Source: Flavobacteriales bacterium (GTDB taxonomy: Bacteria; Bacteroidota; Bacteroidia; Flavobacteriales_F; PHOS-HE28). Taken from it: 64,000 nucleotides of DNA. This document shows positions 55,593 through 64,000 of this stretch, piece by piece. The DNA is taken from assembly GCA_016704485.1 (NCBI GenBank), contig JADJAA010000001.1:930001-994000 (forward strand). Reading direction: 5' to 3'. Position numbers and translations under genes: made by a program. A model generated the notes under the pieces. That model was not told where the DNA came from and ran no database searches. It worked only from the letters and a program-made list of their open reading frames with translations. Every line of letters starts with the position of its first letter. Position 1 is the first letter of the stretch.

Positions 55593-56489
55593 ATGAACAG
55601 CGTTACAACCACATTCCGGAACCTGCTCAGGTTTACTTTGCCACTCGCCTTGATCGGCTTTCTGGTGATCTCGTGCAACAAGGAAACGGTGTCCGTGACC
55701 AAACCTGCGAAGGCAACTGAAATTACGGACCCGGTCCTGAAACGCAAGCTCTGGCAAAAGGGCCAGGAGCTACCTGCAGTGGGCATCTATAACCGTACAA
55801 TGGATGAGGTCCTCGTGTTCCGTTCGAAAAACGATGGTTCAAGGGACTTCTCGTTTTCCACCATACCTGCTTCCGGCATCAATTTCGCCTCAAGCAATGG
55901 CGGCCAGTGGGTCTGGACCGATGAAGGTGGTATTGTCGTGATCACCGAACCGCAAGCCGGCATGGGCGCAGGCGGAGGAACGGTTTACGCTGGCAATACC
56001 ATGCTTGATATTGACTTTGCCGTGTGCTTCGCACTGGGAGATACAAACACCACCGGAGGTGGTCTTTTCGGTCCGGACATGGGAGACGTGGCCGGTGTGA
56101 TTGGGATCTCCGGAGATTTCGAAGCCTTACAGAACGGAAACTTCGAAGATGGTGAAGATCCATTCCAGTATTTCTACGGGTTCGCTTACTACTTCGTGTA
56201 TGCTGATGACCTCAGCGACACCAGCTACGAAGTGCTCAACTGGATCGATGACCTCGATCAACCCGAAGAGGATCTGCAGGATTTCAGTTTCGCATTCATC
56301 ATCAGTTTCCAGAACGATGGAGGGATCTACCTCTCCAAGGACGGAGATATCACGGTGAATGGAGGATCCATGGAATTCAATGGGAATTATTACGCTATTG
56401 AAGGTGTGGGCTTCTTCGACGACGAAGATGGTGAGGACGCATCCTACTCGACCGTAAGTGGTTACGGGACGATGGGGTGTAACCCCTAA
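55593..56489 (+). CDS. Lipoprotein of unknown function
   Basis: A 298-residue protein with lipobox (LIGFLVISCNKE). The mature part is strongly acidic (DEDGEDASYSTV near the end) and rich in aromatic residues (DPFQYFYGFAYYFVYADDLS). No domain recognised. It starts 32 nt after the barrel gene, so the two are probably co-transcribed, and it is followed by a good intrinsic terminator. Confidence 0.75.
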   Translation: MNSVTTTFRNLLRFTLPLALIGFLVISCNKETVSVTKPAKATEITDPVLKRKLWQKGQELPAVGIYNRTMDEVLVFRSKNDGSRDFSFSTIPASGINFASSNGGQWVWTDEGGIVVITEPQAGMGAGGGTVYAGNTMLDIDFAVCFALGDTNTTGGGLFGPDMGDVAGVIGISGDFEALQNGNFEDGEDPFQYFYGFAYYFVYADDLSDTSYEVLNWIDDLDQPEEDLQDFSFAFIISFQNDGGIYLSKDGDITVNGGSMEFNGNYYAIEGVGFFDDEDGEDASYSTVSGYGTMGCNP

Positions 56490-56508
56490 GGAACTCATGA
56501 AACAAAGG

Positions 56509-56545
56509 GGGCTGTCTCGTAAGAGACGGCCCTTTTTCTTTTTCC
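56509..56545 (+). terminator. Intrinsic terminator
   Basis: GGGCTGTCTC (56509-56518) pairs with GAGACGGCCC (56523-56532), one G-U pair, loop GTAA. It is followed by TTTTTCTTTTT at 56533-56543. It ends the barrel-lipoprotein unit. Confidence 0.9.
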
Positions 56546-56679
56546 TGTCCTAGAATAGATTGACACCATTCCGCTCTAGAATGGAAGAGTCAACTAGGAG
56601 TGGGACAAGACGAAATAAACGAGATCATCACAGGGCTCCCGGTAATCGTATGCAGAAATGACGCTCATAGACACCTTTC

Positions 56680-57669
56680 TTAGAATGCACTGCTCGTTAC
56701 CCTACGCGTCCTTCCGGAGTGTGAACCGTAGTACAGGATCGAGAACTCAAAGGCTCCGTTCTTGCGCGTGTAATTCCGTAAAGGAGATACGTTGATATCG
56801 TAGCTGAATCTGAAAGCCGCATTGCTGTGCTTAAGACCCACCTGGGCAATGACCGCATCCCTTACCCGGTATGAACAACCCACGACCGCGCTATAAGGAG
56901 TGCCGGCGATCCCGATCTCCGACATCATACCTGCGTTGATCTGTTGATCATTTCCTTGCCGCATGTATAGCCCCACAGGGATCACAAAGATGCCCGTCGC
57001 CACCTCTACGCGAGCGCCAGCATTCACGGAGAAACGGATCGGCAGATCACTCTTGGTCGTTCGCAGTACGGACTCATCCGGTGTGGTGACATGGAACATC
57101 GCGAAGTTGCCGAAAGGGTTGACACTCTTGCGTGAGTTCGTGCTCCTGTATGCGATACCTGCAGAAACATCGGGCATCCACCTTGATCCTCTTTGCATGA
57201 ACTCCCCGGAAGGTAGGTCACTGTTGAAATAACCGTCGTTGTATTGGGCATCCCAAAGAAGTTGTTGATCGTTCATTTTCTTATATAGCAAGCCAAGGTG
57301 TACACCAACCGATAGCGTGTGTTTGGCCTTAGGGTCGGAAACGTTGTAGGCCCCGTCAGCACCAAGCTGGAAAGTGTTCATGATCCCAGCCATGTTGTAG
57401 TTGACCATGCTCAATCCTACCCCGAAACGCCTCTGCAACGACACATCATAAGCGAAACCAGTGGTAAGGAAACTGCTCGACAAACTGTTCCATTGGCTCC
57501 GCACATTGCTGGTCATGCGGAAATCAGCGTTCTCGTACATGCCAGTTAAAGCAGGGTTCAATGTGTTCGGTGCGGTCTCGTACTGTGACAAGTGCGCATC
57601 TTGGGCGAAGTTGGTTGTGCCCGCGCAGATTGCAAGGGCAACGGCGAGCTGTGTTTTCAAGTTTTTCAT
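56680..57669 (-). CDS. PorP/SprF-family T9SS membrane protein
   Basis: A 329-residue protein with signal peptide (AVALAICAGTTNFAQ) and the PorP/SprF start DAHLSQYETAPNTLNPALTG. The remainder is a 14-strand-like barrel with strand ends such as FEFSILYYG. PorP/SprF proteins sit in the outer membrane and are needed to attach or secrete their partner adhesin. It lies 17 nt downstream of the giant type B adhesin gene and is surely its partner, as in sprB-sprF loci. Confidence 0.95.
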   Translation of the reverse strand: MKNLKTQLAVALAICAGTTNFAQDAHLSQYETAPNTLNPALTGMYENADFRMTSNVRSQWNSLSSSFLTTGFAYDVSLQRRFGVGLSMVNYNMAGIMNTFQLGADGAYNVSDPKAKHTLSVGVHLGLLYKKMNDQQLLWDAQYNDGYFNSDLPSGEFMQRGSRWMPDVSAGIAYRSTNSRKSVNPFGNFAMFHVTTPDESVLRTTKSDLPIRFSVNAGARVEVATGIFVIPVGLYMRQGNDQQINAGMMSEIGIAGTPYSAVVGCSYRVRDAVIAQVGLKHSNAAFRFSYDINVSPLRNYTRKNGAFEFSILYYGSHSGRTRRVTSSAF

Positions 57670-57686
57670 GGGGCTCTTCGTTCTGC

Positions 57687-60600
57687 TTATCGTATTAAGG
57701 TCATTTTACCCGACCTGTCATGGAGTGTTCCATCAGTCGTAGTGGCGATCACGGAGTACACATACACCCCATTGATCTCCGGCTTGCCCTCGTGCGTTCC
57801 ATCCCAGCCGAAGGTTGGATCAGTGGTCTCGAAGATCATTTCACCCCAGCCGTTATACACTTTCAGGTGCATGGTCTCGAATGGACCTCCGCGGACGTAG
57901 AACACATCGTTCACACCATCGCCGTTCGGACTGAACGCGTTCGGCAGTTTCGGTGGAAGGATGTCCTTTACAGCGATGCTGATCAACAATGAATCTCGAT
58001 CTGTACAGCCCGCCGCGTTCGTCACCGTTTGGATGATGATGAACTGACCATCTTCGGTGTACTCGTGTACAGGTTCCGCAATGATTGCGCCTTGGTCATC
58101 CCCGAAATCATACTGCCAGTTCGTTGCACCGAAGGAGTTGTCCGTGAATTCCATCGGCGTATCCGTGAATGGATCACCTGTTATCGTGAAGCCGGCCACT
58201 GGCGCATTCAACACATCAATGGTACGGGTAACAGTGCTACTGCAGCCGTTCTGCGCGAAGACCGTTAGCGTTGCCAAGTACTGACCTTGTGTGTCAAAGC
58301 TGGTGGTGGTCTGCGGACCAGAACCACTGGCCCCGTTGCCGAAGCTCCAGTTCCAACCGATGATCGGCGCACCCGTCGTGGTGCTCGTGCTGGTGAACTG
58401 CGTCTGTGATCCCGCGCAGGCATTGCTCACCGTGAAATCGGCTTGCAGTGGGTTCACGAAGGAGAGCATCACCGTATCGCTCACGGCCGCACACACACCG
58501 TTGCCGGTGGTGGTGAGGATCATACGCACGGTACCGAGTTGCTCGTCCGTGTTGCCCGGTTCGTAGGCGGCGTTCGGCACAGTGTTGCTTGGCAGGAAGA
58601 AGCCTGATCCGTTCGAGCTCCACAGCACACCATTTGCGCCGGTGAAGGCTCCGGAGAGGTCGACTGTTGCACTCGCATCGCACACATTGATGTCATTACC
58701 AGCGCTCACGGTCGGCACGGCTTGCAATGCCACCATCATGGTATCCACATCCGCAGGGCAACCCATGTTACCTGTTGTGGTGAGGATGAAGCGCAGTTCG
58801 CTGAACACCATGTCCGTTGCACTTGGCACGTAGGTGGCGCCCAAGGTCGAAGCATCCGGAAGGAAGGTTCCTGTTCCGTTGGTGCTCCATGCACCGCCAC
58901 TCACACCGGCAATACTTCCGCCGAGAGCGATCGGATCCATGTCCGCGCATACTGTTTGATCACTGCCCGCATTCGCGATACGCGTTGGTCCGATGTCGAT
59001 GAACACTGAGTCCGAGGCGTTGGCACACGTGCCTGTTCCGAAGGCTGTTAGCACGAGGTACACACCACCAGCGATGCTATCGTTAGCGGTCGGCACGTAC
59101 GTTGCGTTAAGGGCAGTCGCATCCGGAGTGAAGCTGCCTGTACCCATGGTGATCCACTGCACCGATCCTTGGTTCTGTGCGTTGCCGTTCAGTTGCACAT
59201 TCTCCAATCCACTGCACAGCAGTAGGTCCACACCTGCGTTCACCGTAGGTGGCACATGGTAGCTCACCACAAGTGTGTCGCGACCGGCAGGACAGCCTTG
59301 GTTATTCGTAGTGCTCAGGATCAAGTTGATGTTGCCGATGGCGTAATCCGCAGCACCAGGAATGTAAGTTGCGTTCAGTGAACTGGCATTCGGCATGAAG
59401 GAACCTGTGCCGCTGGTCGTCCACGTACCGGTCGTAGTTCCTGCCACCACACCATTCAGCGCCACGTTCGGATCGGTGCTGCAAGCGATGATGTCCATTC
59501 CTGCTGCCGCATCCAAGCCGCCGCCGAAGCTGATCACCAACTGATCTGAAACCGCACTGCAAGGTTGCATCCCCGTAGTGGTCACGGTGAGTGTTACAGT
59601 GCCTGCAATGCTATCCGCAGCGCTTGGTGTATACAGCGTAGCCAATGCATTCGGGTCGAAGAAGGTTCCCGTTCCCGAGGTGGTCCACATGCCACCACCT
59701 GCATTCGCAGCGTTCGCAGTAACCTGTACCGGAGCCGCTGTGCAAGCAATGATGTCCGCACCTGCCGTGATGTTCGGCAGCGCGTTCACCGCGATCACCA
59801 CCACATCCGATGCAGGCAAGCAGGAACCTCCCGTGATCGTCGTAAGCGTCAGGTTCACTTGACCTGCAGCGATATCAGCAGCGCTCAAGGTGTAGGTCGC
59901 ATTCGGGTTGGTGCTGTTGCTAAAGAAGCCTGAACCAGCGCTGCTCCACTGCACACCTTGCGCACCACCACTGAAGTTACCAGCGAGTAGTGCGATCGGC
60001 GAATTCGCGCAGAGCGCTTGGTCGGCACCGGCATACGCGAAGCTGCTGCTACCGAAGGTGAGCACCATTTGGTCCTGCAATACTGGACAGGTACCCGTGT
60101 TCGTTGCGGTGAACGTGAGCACCACGGATCCGTTGGTGACATCACCGGCGGAGAAGAAATACTGTGCGTTCAACACATCGGCGCTTGGTTGGAAGGTGCC
60201 CGAACCGGTAGCGGTCCAGATGCCCGAAGGCGATCCGTTCTGCACGGTGGCCAGCATGTTCGCATGATCCGATGCGACGCAAACGTTCTGGTCAGGACCC
60301 GCACTTACGATGAGGCCGCTGGTGAGGTAGATGGTCATCGCATCGGTCACTGCATTGCAGTTCGCGTTGTTCAGCGAAGTGAGCGTGAAGGTGATGGAGC
60401 CATTCGCCACGTCCGCAGCACTGGCGATGTAGGTCGTGTTCAATGCACCTGCATTGGCGATCGTGCCGGTACCGTTGGTGGTCCACTGGCCCGCGTTCGT
60501 GATGCCCGAGATCGTTCCGTTCAGGTCGAACTGCGTCACTTGGTCGCAGTAGGTCTGATCTGGTCCCGCGTTCACGTATGGCGCAGGTGTCAAAGTCAGC

Positions 60601-63600
60601 AGCAGATCATCCACCGCATTGTTACAGGTTCCCGGTGCGGTCAGCGTCAGCGTTACACTACCGATCGCGGTGTCGATCGCGCTCGGGATGTAGGTCGGCG
60701 TGAGCACGTTGGCATTCGGGAAGAAGGAACCCGTACCCGATGTGGTCCACTGCACTTGCGTGGCATCACCGCTCAATGTTCCGGTCAGAACGGTCACTGC
60801 GTTGTTCGCGCAAGCCGTCACATCAAGTCCTGCATTCACCGTGCCCGCAGGCTGGATCGCGATGAACATCGTGTCGATCGCCGCAGCACAAACACCTGTG
60901 TTCGTAGCTGTCAGGACGAGGTTCACACCGCCAGCGAGCTGGTCGTTCGCACTTGCTTGGTAGATGTTGCTCAACGCAGTGTTCGCGTTGGCGAATGTGC
61001 CACTACCCAAGGTGCTCCAGGTCCCACTGTTCGAAGCGCCGCTGATGGATCCGTTGATCACCACATCCAGGTCGCCGAAGCATGTCACTTGATCAGCACC
61101 CGCGTCCGCCACCGACTCCGGTGTGATGGTCAGCACCATTTGGTCCATCGCATTGTCGCAACTGTTCACGCTCCATGTGAAGGTGAGTGTGCTCAAGGCC
61201 GGATCACCAGGGGCGATCTGGTACACCGCGTTTGCTGCACTTGCGCTAGGCGAGAAACTACCAGCACCCGTGGTCGTCCACTGGCCCTGGGTCGCATTGC
61301 CGGTGATCGTTCCGTTCAGTTGTATCGTGCTCGTCGTGGAACACACCGTTTGATCGACACCCGCGCTTGCGATCGCGTTCGGCAGGATGGTGATGGTCAT
61401 CACATCGCTCACAGCGTTGCAGAGACCATTGCTGGTAGAGGTAAGTGTGAGGTCGACCGTACCGCTCAGCGAATCGAGGCTGCTGGCGATGTAGGTCGCG
61501 TTAAGTGTACTCGGGCTCGGGCTGAACACCCCTGTGCCGGAAGTGCTCCACATACCTGAGGTAGCACCGCCCTGGACGGTACCGCTCAATGGTACTTGCA
61601 GTTGGTTCGAGCAGGTGATCAGATCCGCACCTGCGCTCACCACAGGCGAAGGCGTTACGGTGATCGTCACTTGATCGGTCACTGCGATACAGTTGCCGTT
61701 GCCCGTAGTTGTAAGAGTGAGTTGCACACTACCCGATCCCAATTCGAAGGCATTCGGCACATACTGTGCGTTCAGTGCTTGCGCATTCGGCGTGAAGGTT
61801 CCCAGACCACCTGTCCACTGTGCACCTGTTGCCACCGTGATGGCACCGTTCAAGGTCACCACCGGGTTGTTCATGCACACATCCAGGTCCACACCGGCGT
61901 TCACCGTCGGTGCTGGAGTGAAGGTCACGACCACCGTATCGCGCACCGCGATGCAGTTGCCATTGCCCGTACTTGTCAAGTACAGAGACAGCGAACCTGC
62001 GGCGAGTTCACCAGCGCTCGGCGTGTAAACCGGGCTCAGTACGTTGGCGTTCGGCGCGAAGGCTCCGCTGCCACCCGTCCAAGAAGCGCCACTTGCGTTG
62101 GTCACGTTGCCGGTGAGTTGCACTGCGCTGTTGTTCGCGCAGATCTGCAGATCGTTACCAGCGCTCGCGATAGGTGAACCGGTGAAGACGATCGTCATTT
62201 GATCGGTAACTGCAGGGCAGAACGCCGTGCCCGTGGAGCTCAAGGTCAGCGTCAGCGAACCAGCAGCGATCTCAGCGGCTGTTGGCGCGTACTGCGTGGC
62301 CAGCATGGTATTGCTCGGGAAGAAGATACCCGCACCACCGCTCCATGCTCCACCCGGCGCGTTGCCGACGAAGCCGTTCAGTTGCACGTTGGAGTTGTTC
62401 GCGCAGATCTGCTGATCCGGACCCGCGTTCACCACAGGAACAGGATCCACCAGGACGATCAGGCTATCCCTCACTACCGTGCAATTCCCGTTGCCCGTGC
62501 TGCGCAATACCAATGTGAATTGGCCGGAAGCGATCTCCGCAGCCGAGGGGAAGTAGGTCGCGTTCAGCGCGGTGTTGCCCGGCGTGTACGATCCAGTTCC
62601 TCCGGTCCAAAGACCACCGGTCGCAACAGTGATCACACCATTCAGGCTCACCTGTGCAGCGTTCGCACAGATGTGCGCATCCGGTCCGGCGTTCACCGTC
62701 GGTGCTGGAGTGAACTGCACTTGAACGGAGTCTCGTGACGAGAGGCAACCACCGTTGCCCGTGGAGGTAAGGAAGAGCCAAACCTGACCGCTCGCGATCT
62801 CCGCCGCGCTCGGTGTGTAAGCTGCGTTCAGAGCGCTCGCGTTCGGCATAAAAGCGCCAGCACCACCGCTCCAGGTACCACCCGTCGCGTTGATCACTTG
62901 ACCGCCGAGATGCACGACCGCATTGTTCGCGCAGAGCGATTGAGGCGTTCCCGCTTCCACGATCGGCGCGGCTGTGATGGTCAACACCACTTGGTCGGCA
63001 ACCGCATTGCACAAGCCATTGCCCGTGCTGGTAAGCGTGATGGTCGCGCTACCAGCAAGCACTTCGGCCGCGCTCGGCGTGTAGATCGCGCTCAGGTTCG
63101 CAGCGCTCGGCGAGAAGGTTCCCGCACCGCTCCAGATACCACCGGTCGCGTTCTGCACGGATCCGGCCAGTTGAGCAGCGGGATTGTTCGCGCAGGAAGT
63201 GAGCGCCGCTCCAGCATCCACGATCGGCGATGGGGTGATGGTGATCACCACCTGGTCGCTTACCGGACTGCAGGTGCCGTTGCCAACCGTTGTCAACGTG
63301 AGCGAGACGGTGCCTGCTGCGATCTCCGAAACGCTCGGCATGTAGCTCGCATTCAGCGCAGCGTTGTTCGGTGTGAAGGTTCCATTACCGCCGCTCCAGA
63401 GTGCACCTGTCGCAACAGTGATCGCACCGTTCAGGGCAACCGCTGCATTGTTCGCACAGGAGAAGAGGTCCGAACCGGCATTGGCCGTCGGCGCAGGTGT
63501 GAAGGTGTAGCTCACGACATCACTCACAGCGATACAACCATTGTTCCCCGTTGAGGTGAGGGTCAAGGTCACGGATCCCGCCGCCAGCTCACCCGCAGAT

Positions 63601-64000
63601 GGTGTGTACACAGCATTGAGGGTGTTGGCATTGGGACTGAAACCACCCTGCGCGCCGGACCAAGTACCACCGCTAGCCACGGTGATGCTCCCCGCGAGCT
63701 GGATGATCGAGTTGTTCATGCAATACACCCCTCCAGCGCCAGCCTCAACGACCGGTGCCGGTGTAATGGTGATGGCAACCTGATCGCTCACTTGGCTGCA
63801 CAGACCATTTTCAGTGCTTGTCAACGTGAGTGTTGCAACACCTGCGGCGATCTCCGCTGCACTCGGTGTGTACGTCGCGTTCAACGCGCTGGACGATGGG
63901 CTGAAGATGCCGCCACCTGTCCAAATACCACCAGCCGCGTTCAAAACCGAGCCGTTCAATTGCAGTGTCGCATTGTTCGCACAGACCGACTGGGCGGTTC
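57687..64000 (-). CDS. Giant repeat adhesin with T9SS type B sorting domain (partial, 5' end off right edge)
   Basis: At least 2104 residues are visible. From the right edge: 21 Ig-like repeats of about 85-87 residues, each with a Cys after the AGxD start and a second Cys in the GNGxC segment, so each domain probably holds one disulfide. Then two PKD-like domains (ADFTVSNACAGSQTQFTSTS, and AGFTITGDPFTDTPMEFTDN) and a type B (gliding-motility-associated) C-terminal domain (PNAFSPNGDGVNDVFYVRGG, ending DRSGKMTLIR). It would be exported by T9SS and anchored on the cell surface, serving adhesion or gliding. The frame stays open to base 64000; the TTG at 63959 is only an internal codon. The PorP/SprF gene follows. 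Confidence 0.95.
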   Translation of the reverse strand, partial: TAQSVCANNATLQLNGSVLNAAGGIWTGGGIFSPSSSALNATYTPSAAEIAAGVATLTLTSTENGLCSQVSDQVAITITPAPVVEAGAGGVYCMNNSIIQLAGSITVASGGTWSGAQGGFSPNANTLNAVYTPSAGELAAGSVTLTLTSTGNNGCIAVSDVVSYTFTPAPTANAGSDLFSCANNAAVALNGAITVATGALWSGGNGTFTPNNAALNASYMPSVSEIAAGTVSLTLTTVGNGTCSPVSDQVVITITPSPIVDAGAALTSCANNPAAQLAGSVQNATGGIWSGAGTFSPSAANLSAIYTPSAAEVLAGSATITLTSTGNGLCNAVADQVVLTITAAPIVEAGTPQSLCANNAVVHLGGQVINATGGTWSGGAGAFMPNASALNAAYTPSAAEIASGQVWLFLTSTGNGGCLSSRDSVQVQFTPAPTVNAGPDAHICANAAQVSLNGVITVATGGLWTGGTGSYTPGNTALNATYFPSAAEIASGQFTLVLRSTGNGNCTVVRDSLIVLVDPVPVVNAGPDQQICANNSNVQLNGFVGNAPGGAWSGGAGIFFPSNTMLATQYAPTAAEIAAGSLTLTLSSTGTAFCPAVTDQMTIVFTGSPIASAGNDLQICANNSAVQLTGNVTNASGASWTGGSGAFAPNANVLSPVYTPSAGELAAGSLSLYLTSTGNGNCIAVRDTVVVTFTPAPTVNAGVDLDVCMNNPVVTLNGAITVATGAQWTGGLGTFTPNAQALNAQYVPNAFELGSGSVQLTLTTTGNGNCIAVTDQVTITVTPSPVVSAGADLITCSNQLQVPLSGTVQGGATSGMWSTSGTGVFSPSPSTLNATYIASSLDSLSGTVDLTLTSTSNGLCNAVSDVMTITILPNAIASAGVDQTVCSTTSTIQLNGTITGNATQGQWTTTGAGSFSPSASAANAVYQIAPGDPALSTLTFTWSVNSCDNAMDQMVLTITPESVADAGADQVTCFGDLDVVINGSISGASNSGTWSTLGSGTFANANTALSNIYQASANDQLAGGVNLVLTATNTGVCAAAIDTMFIAIQPAGTVNAGLDVTACANNAVTVLTGTLSGDATQVQWTTSGTGSFFPNANVLTPTYIPSAIDTAIGSVTLTLTAPGTCNNAVDDLLLTLTPAPYVNAGPDQTYCDQVTQFDLNGTISGITNAGQWTTNGTGTIANAGALNTTYIASAADVANGSITFTLTSLNNANCNAVTDAMTIYLTSGLIVSAGPDQNVCVASDHANMLATVQNGSPSGIWTATGSGTFQPSADVLNAQYFFSAGDVTNGSVVLTFTATNTGTCPVLQDQMVLTFGSSSFAYAGADQALCANSPIALLAGNFSGGAQGVQWSSAGSGFFSNSTNPNATYTLSAADIAAGQVNLTLTTITGGSCLPASDVVVIAVNALPNITAGADIIACTAAPVQVTANAANAGGGMWTTSGTGTFFDPNALATLYTPSAADSIAGTVTLTVTTTGMQPCSAVSDQLVISFGGGLDAAAGMDIIACSTDPNVALNGVVAGTTTGTWTTSGTGSFMPNASSLNATYIPGAADYAIGNINLILSTTNNQGCPAGRDTLVVSYHVPPTVNAGVDLLLCSGLENVQLNGNAQNQGSVQWITMGTGSFTPDATALNATYVPTANDSIAGGVYLVLTAFGTGTCANASDSVFIDIGPTRIANAGSDQTVCADMDPIALGGSIAGVSGGAWSTNGTGTFLPDASTLGATYVPSATDMVFSELRFILTTTGNMGCPADVDTMMVALQAVPTVSAGNDINVCDASATVDLSGAFTGANGVLWSSNGSGFFLPSNTVPNAAYEPGNTDEQLGTVRMILTTTGNGVCAAVSDTVMLSFVNPLQADFTVSNACAGSQTQFTSTSTTTGAPIIGWNWSFGNGASGSGPQTTTSFDTQGQYLATLTVFAQNGCSSTVTRTIDVLNAPVAGFTITGDPFTDTPMEFTDNSFGATNWQYDFGDDQGAIIAEPVHEYTEDGQFIIIQTVTNAAGCTDRDSLLISIAVKDILPPKLPNAFSPNGDGVNDVFYVRGGPFETMHLKVYNGWGEMIFETTDPTFGWDGTHEGKPEINGVYVYSVIATTTDGTLHDRSGKMTLIR
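58446..64000 (-). repeat. Tandem Ig-like repeats in the adhesin gene, about 21 copies of 255-261 bp
   Basis: Repeats begin with V-x-AG-x-D followed by CANN or a variant and end with TPAP or a variant. The copies nearest the right edge share the phrases WSGG, NALNA-Y-PSAAEIAAG and LTLTSTGNG. The copies from about 58.4 to 61.6 kb are more diverged (TTSGTG or STNGTG in place of WSGG). Confidence 0.9.

Noticed and set aside
60018..61559. 513-codon rightward frame over the adhesin repeats
   Set aside because: Shadow of the repeat region; its own periodic Arg/His-rich sequence mirrors the adhesin repeats on the other strand.
58446..64000. Regularly spaced repeats as a CRISPR array
   Set aside because: Repeat units are about 260 bp, coding, and diverged; there are no short identical repeats with unique spacers.

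Overview
The window comes from a member of the Bacteroidota, most probably a Flavobacteriales-type bacterium. The support is type IX secretion (T9SS) machinery and cargo (a SprE/PorW-like lipoprotein, a PorP/SprF-like barrel, C-terminal sorting domains of type A and type B), an atpB with a cleavable signal peptide, an atp cluster lacking atpD and atpC, and the Bacteroidota -7 promoter element (TAnnTTTG-like) in front of many genes. No genus can be named. GC is roughly 50 percent, with short AT-rich or repeat-rich intergenic islands.

Left part (1-12.3 kb): a leftward signalling set (Hpt protein, NarL/LuxR-type response regulator, a very large propeller sensor kinase that runs off the left edge), an AsmA-like membrane protein and a SulP anion transporter. 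These are followed by rightward DUF1508, membrane protein, sigma-54 (rpoN) and a PAP2-like membrane protein, with galE meeting them tail to tail. 

Accessory stretch (12.4-23.7 kb): T9SS cargo proteins, an orphan Tdi1/GAD-like immunity-type gene, a dihydrofolate-reductase-family pseudogene with an internal deletion, a secreted EEP nuclease, and a repeat-rich plastic spot (17.2-18.3 kb) with a decapitated gene beside a small CPxCG protein. Then come a GT-C-like membrane protein, a tRNA with anticodon CAT that looks like tRNA-Ile2, a HAD phosphatase, methylmalonyl-CoA epimerase, and small exported proteins.

Middle (23.7-45.3 kb): a 1370-residue secreted M12-type metalloprotease and a 2.0-kresidue alpha-2-macroglobulin lipoprotein with a CAEQ thioester site. 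After these lie a YecM-like protein, an FAD oxidoreductase, a receiver-only protein whose phospho-Asp is Glu, a probable operon dxr-rseP-gtrA-antiporter, threonylcarbamoyl-AMP synthase, a 53-codon small gene, a 5' remnant of a membrane glycosyltransferase gene, a GH3-family protein and an LytM (M23) peptidase.

Right part (45.4-64 kb): sprE/porW, bactofilin, then the ATP synthase genes (AtpI-like, atpZ, atpB, E, F, H, A, G) with a strong hairpin after atpE. Next are a beta-barrel protein and a lipoprotein. Finally there is a leftward pair made of a giant repeat adhesin (at least 21 Ig-like repeats, two PKD-like domains, type B sorting domain) and a PorP/SprF partner. The most interesting signals are the many promoter elements placed so close to start codons that the mRNAs would be leaderless, the M23/SprE/bactofilin/atp neighbourhood, the hairpins inside the atp operon, the E-for-D receiver, and several fresh-looking gene remnants.
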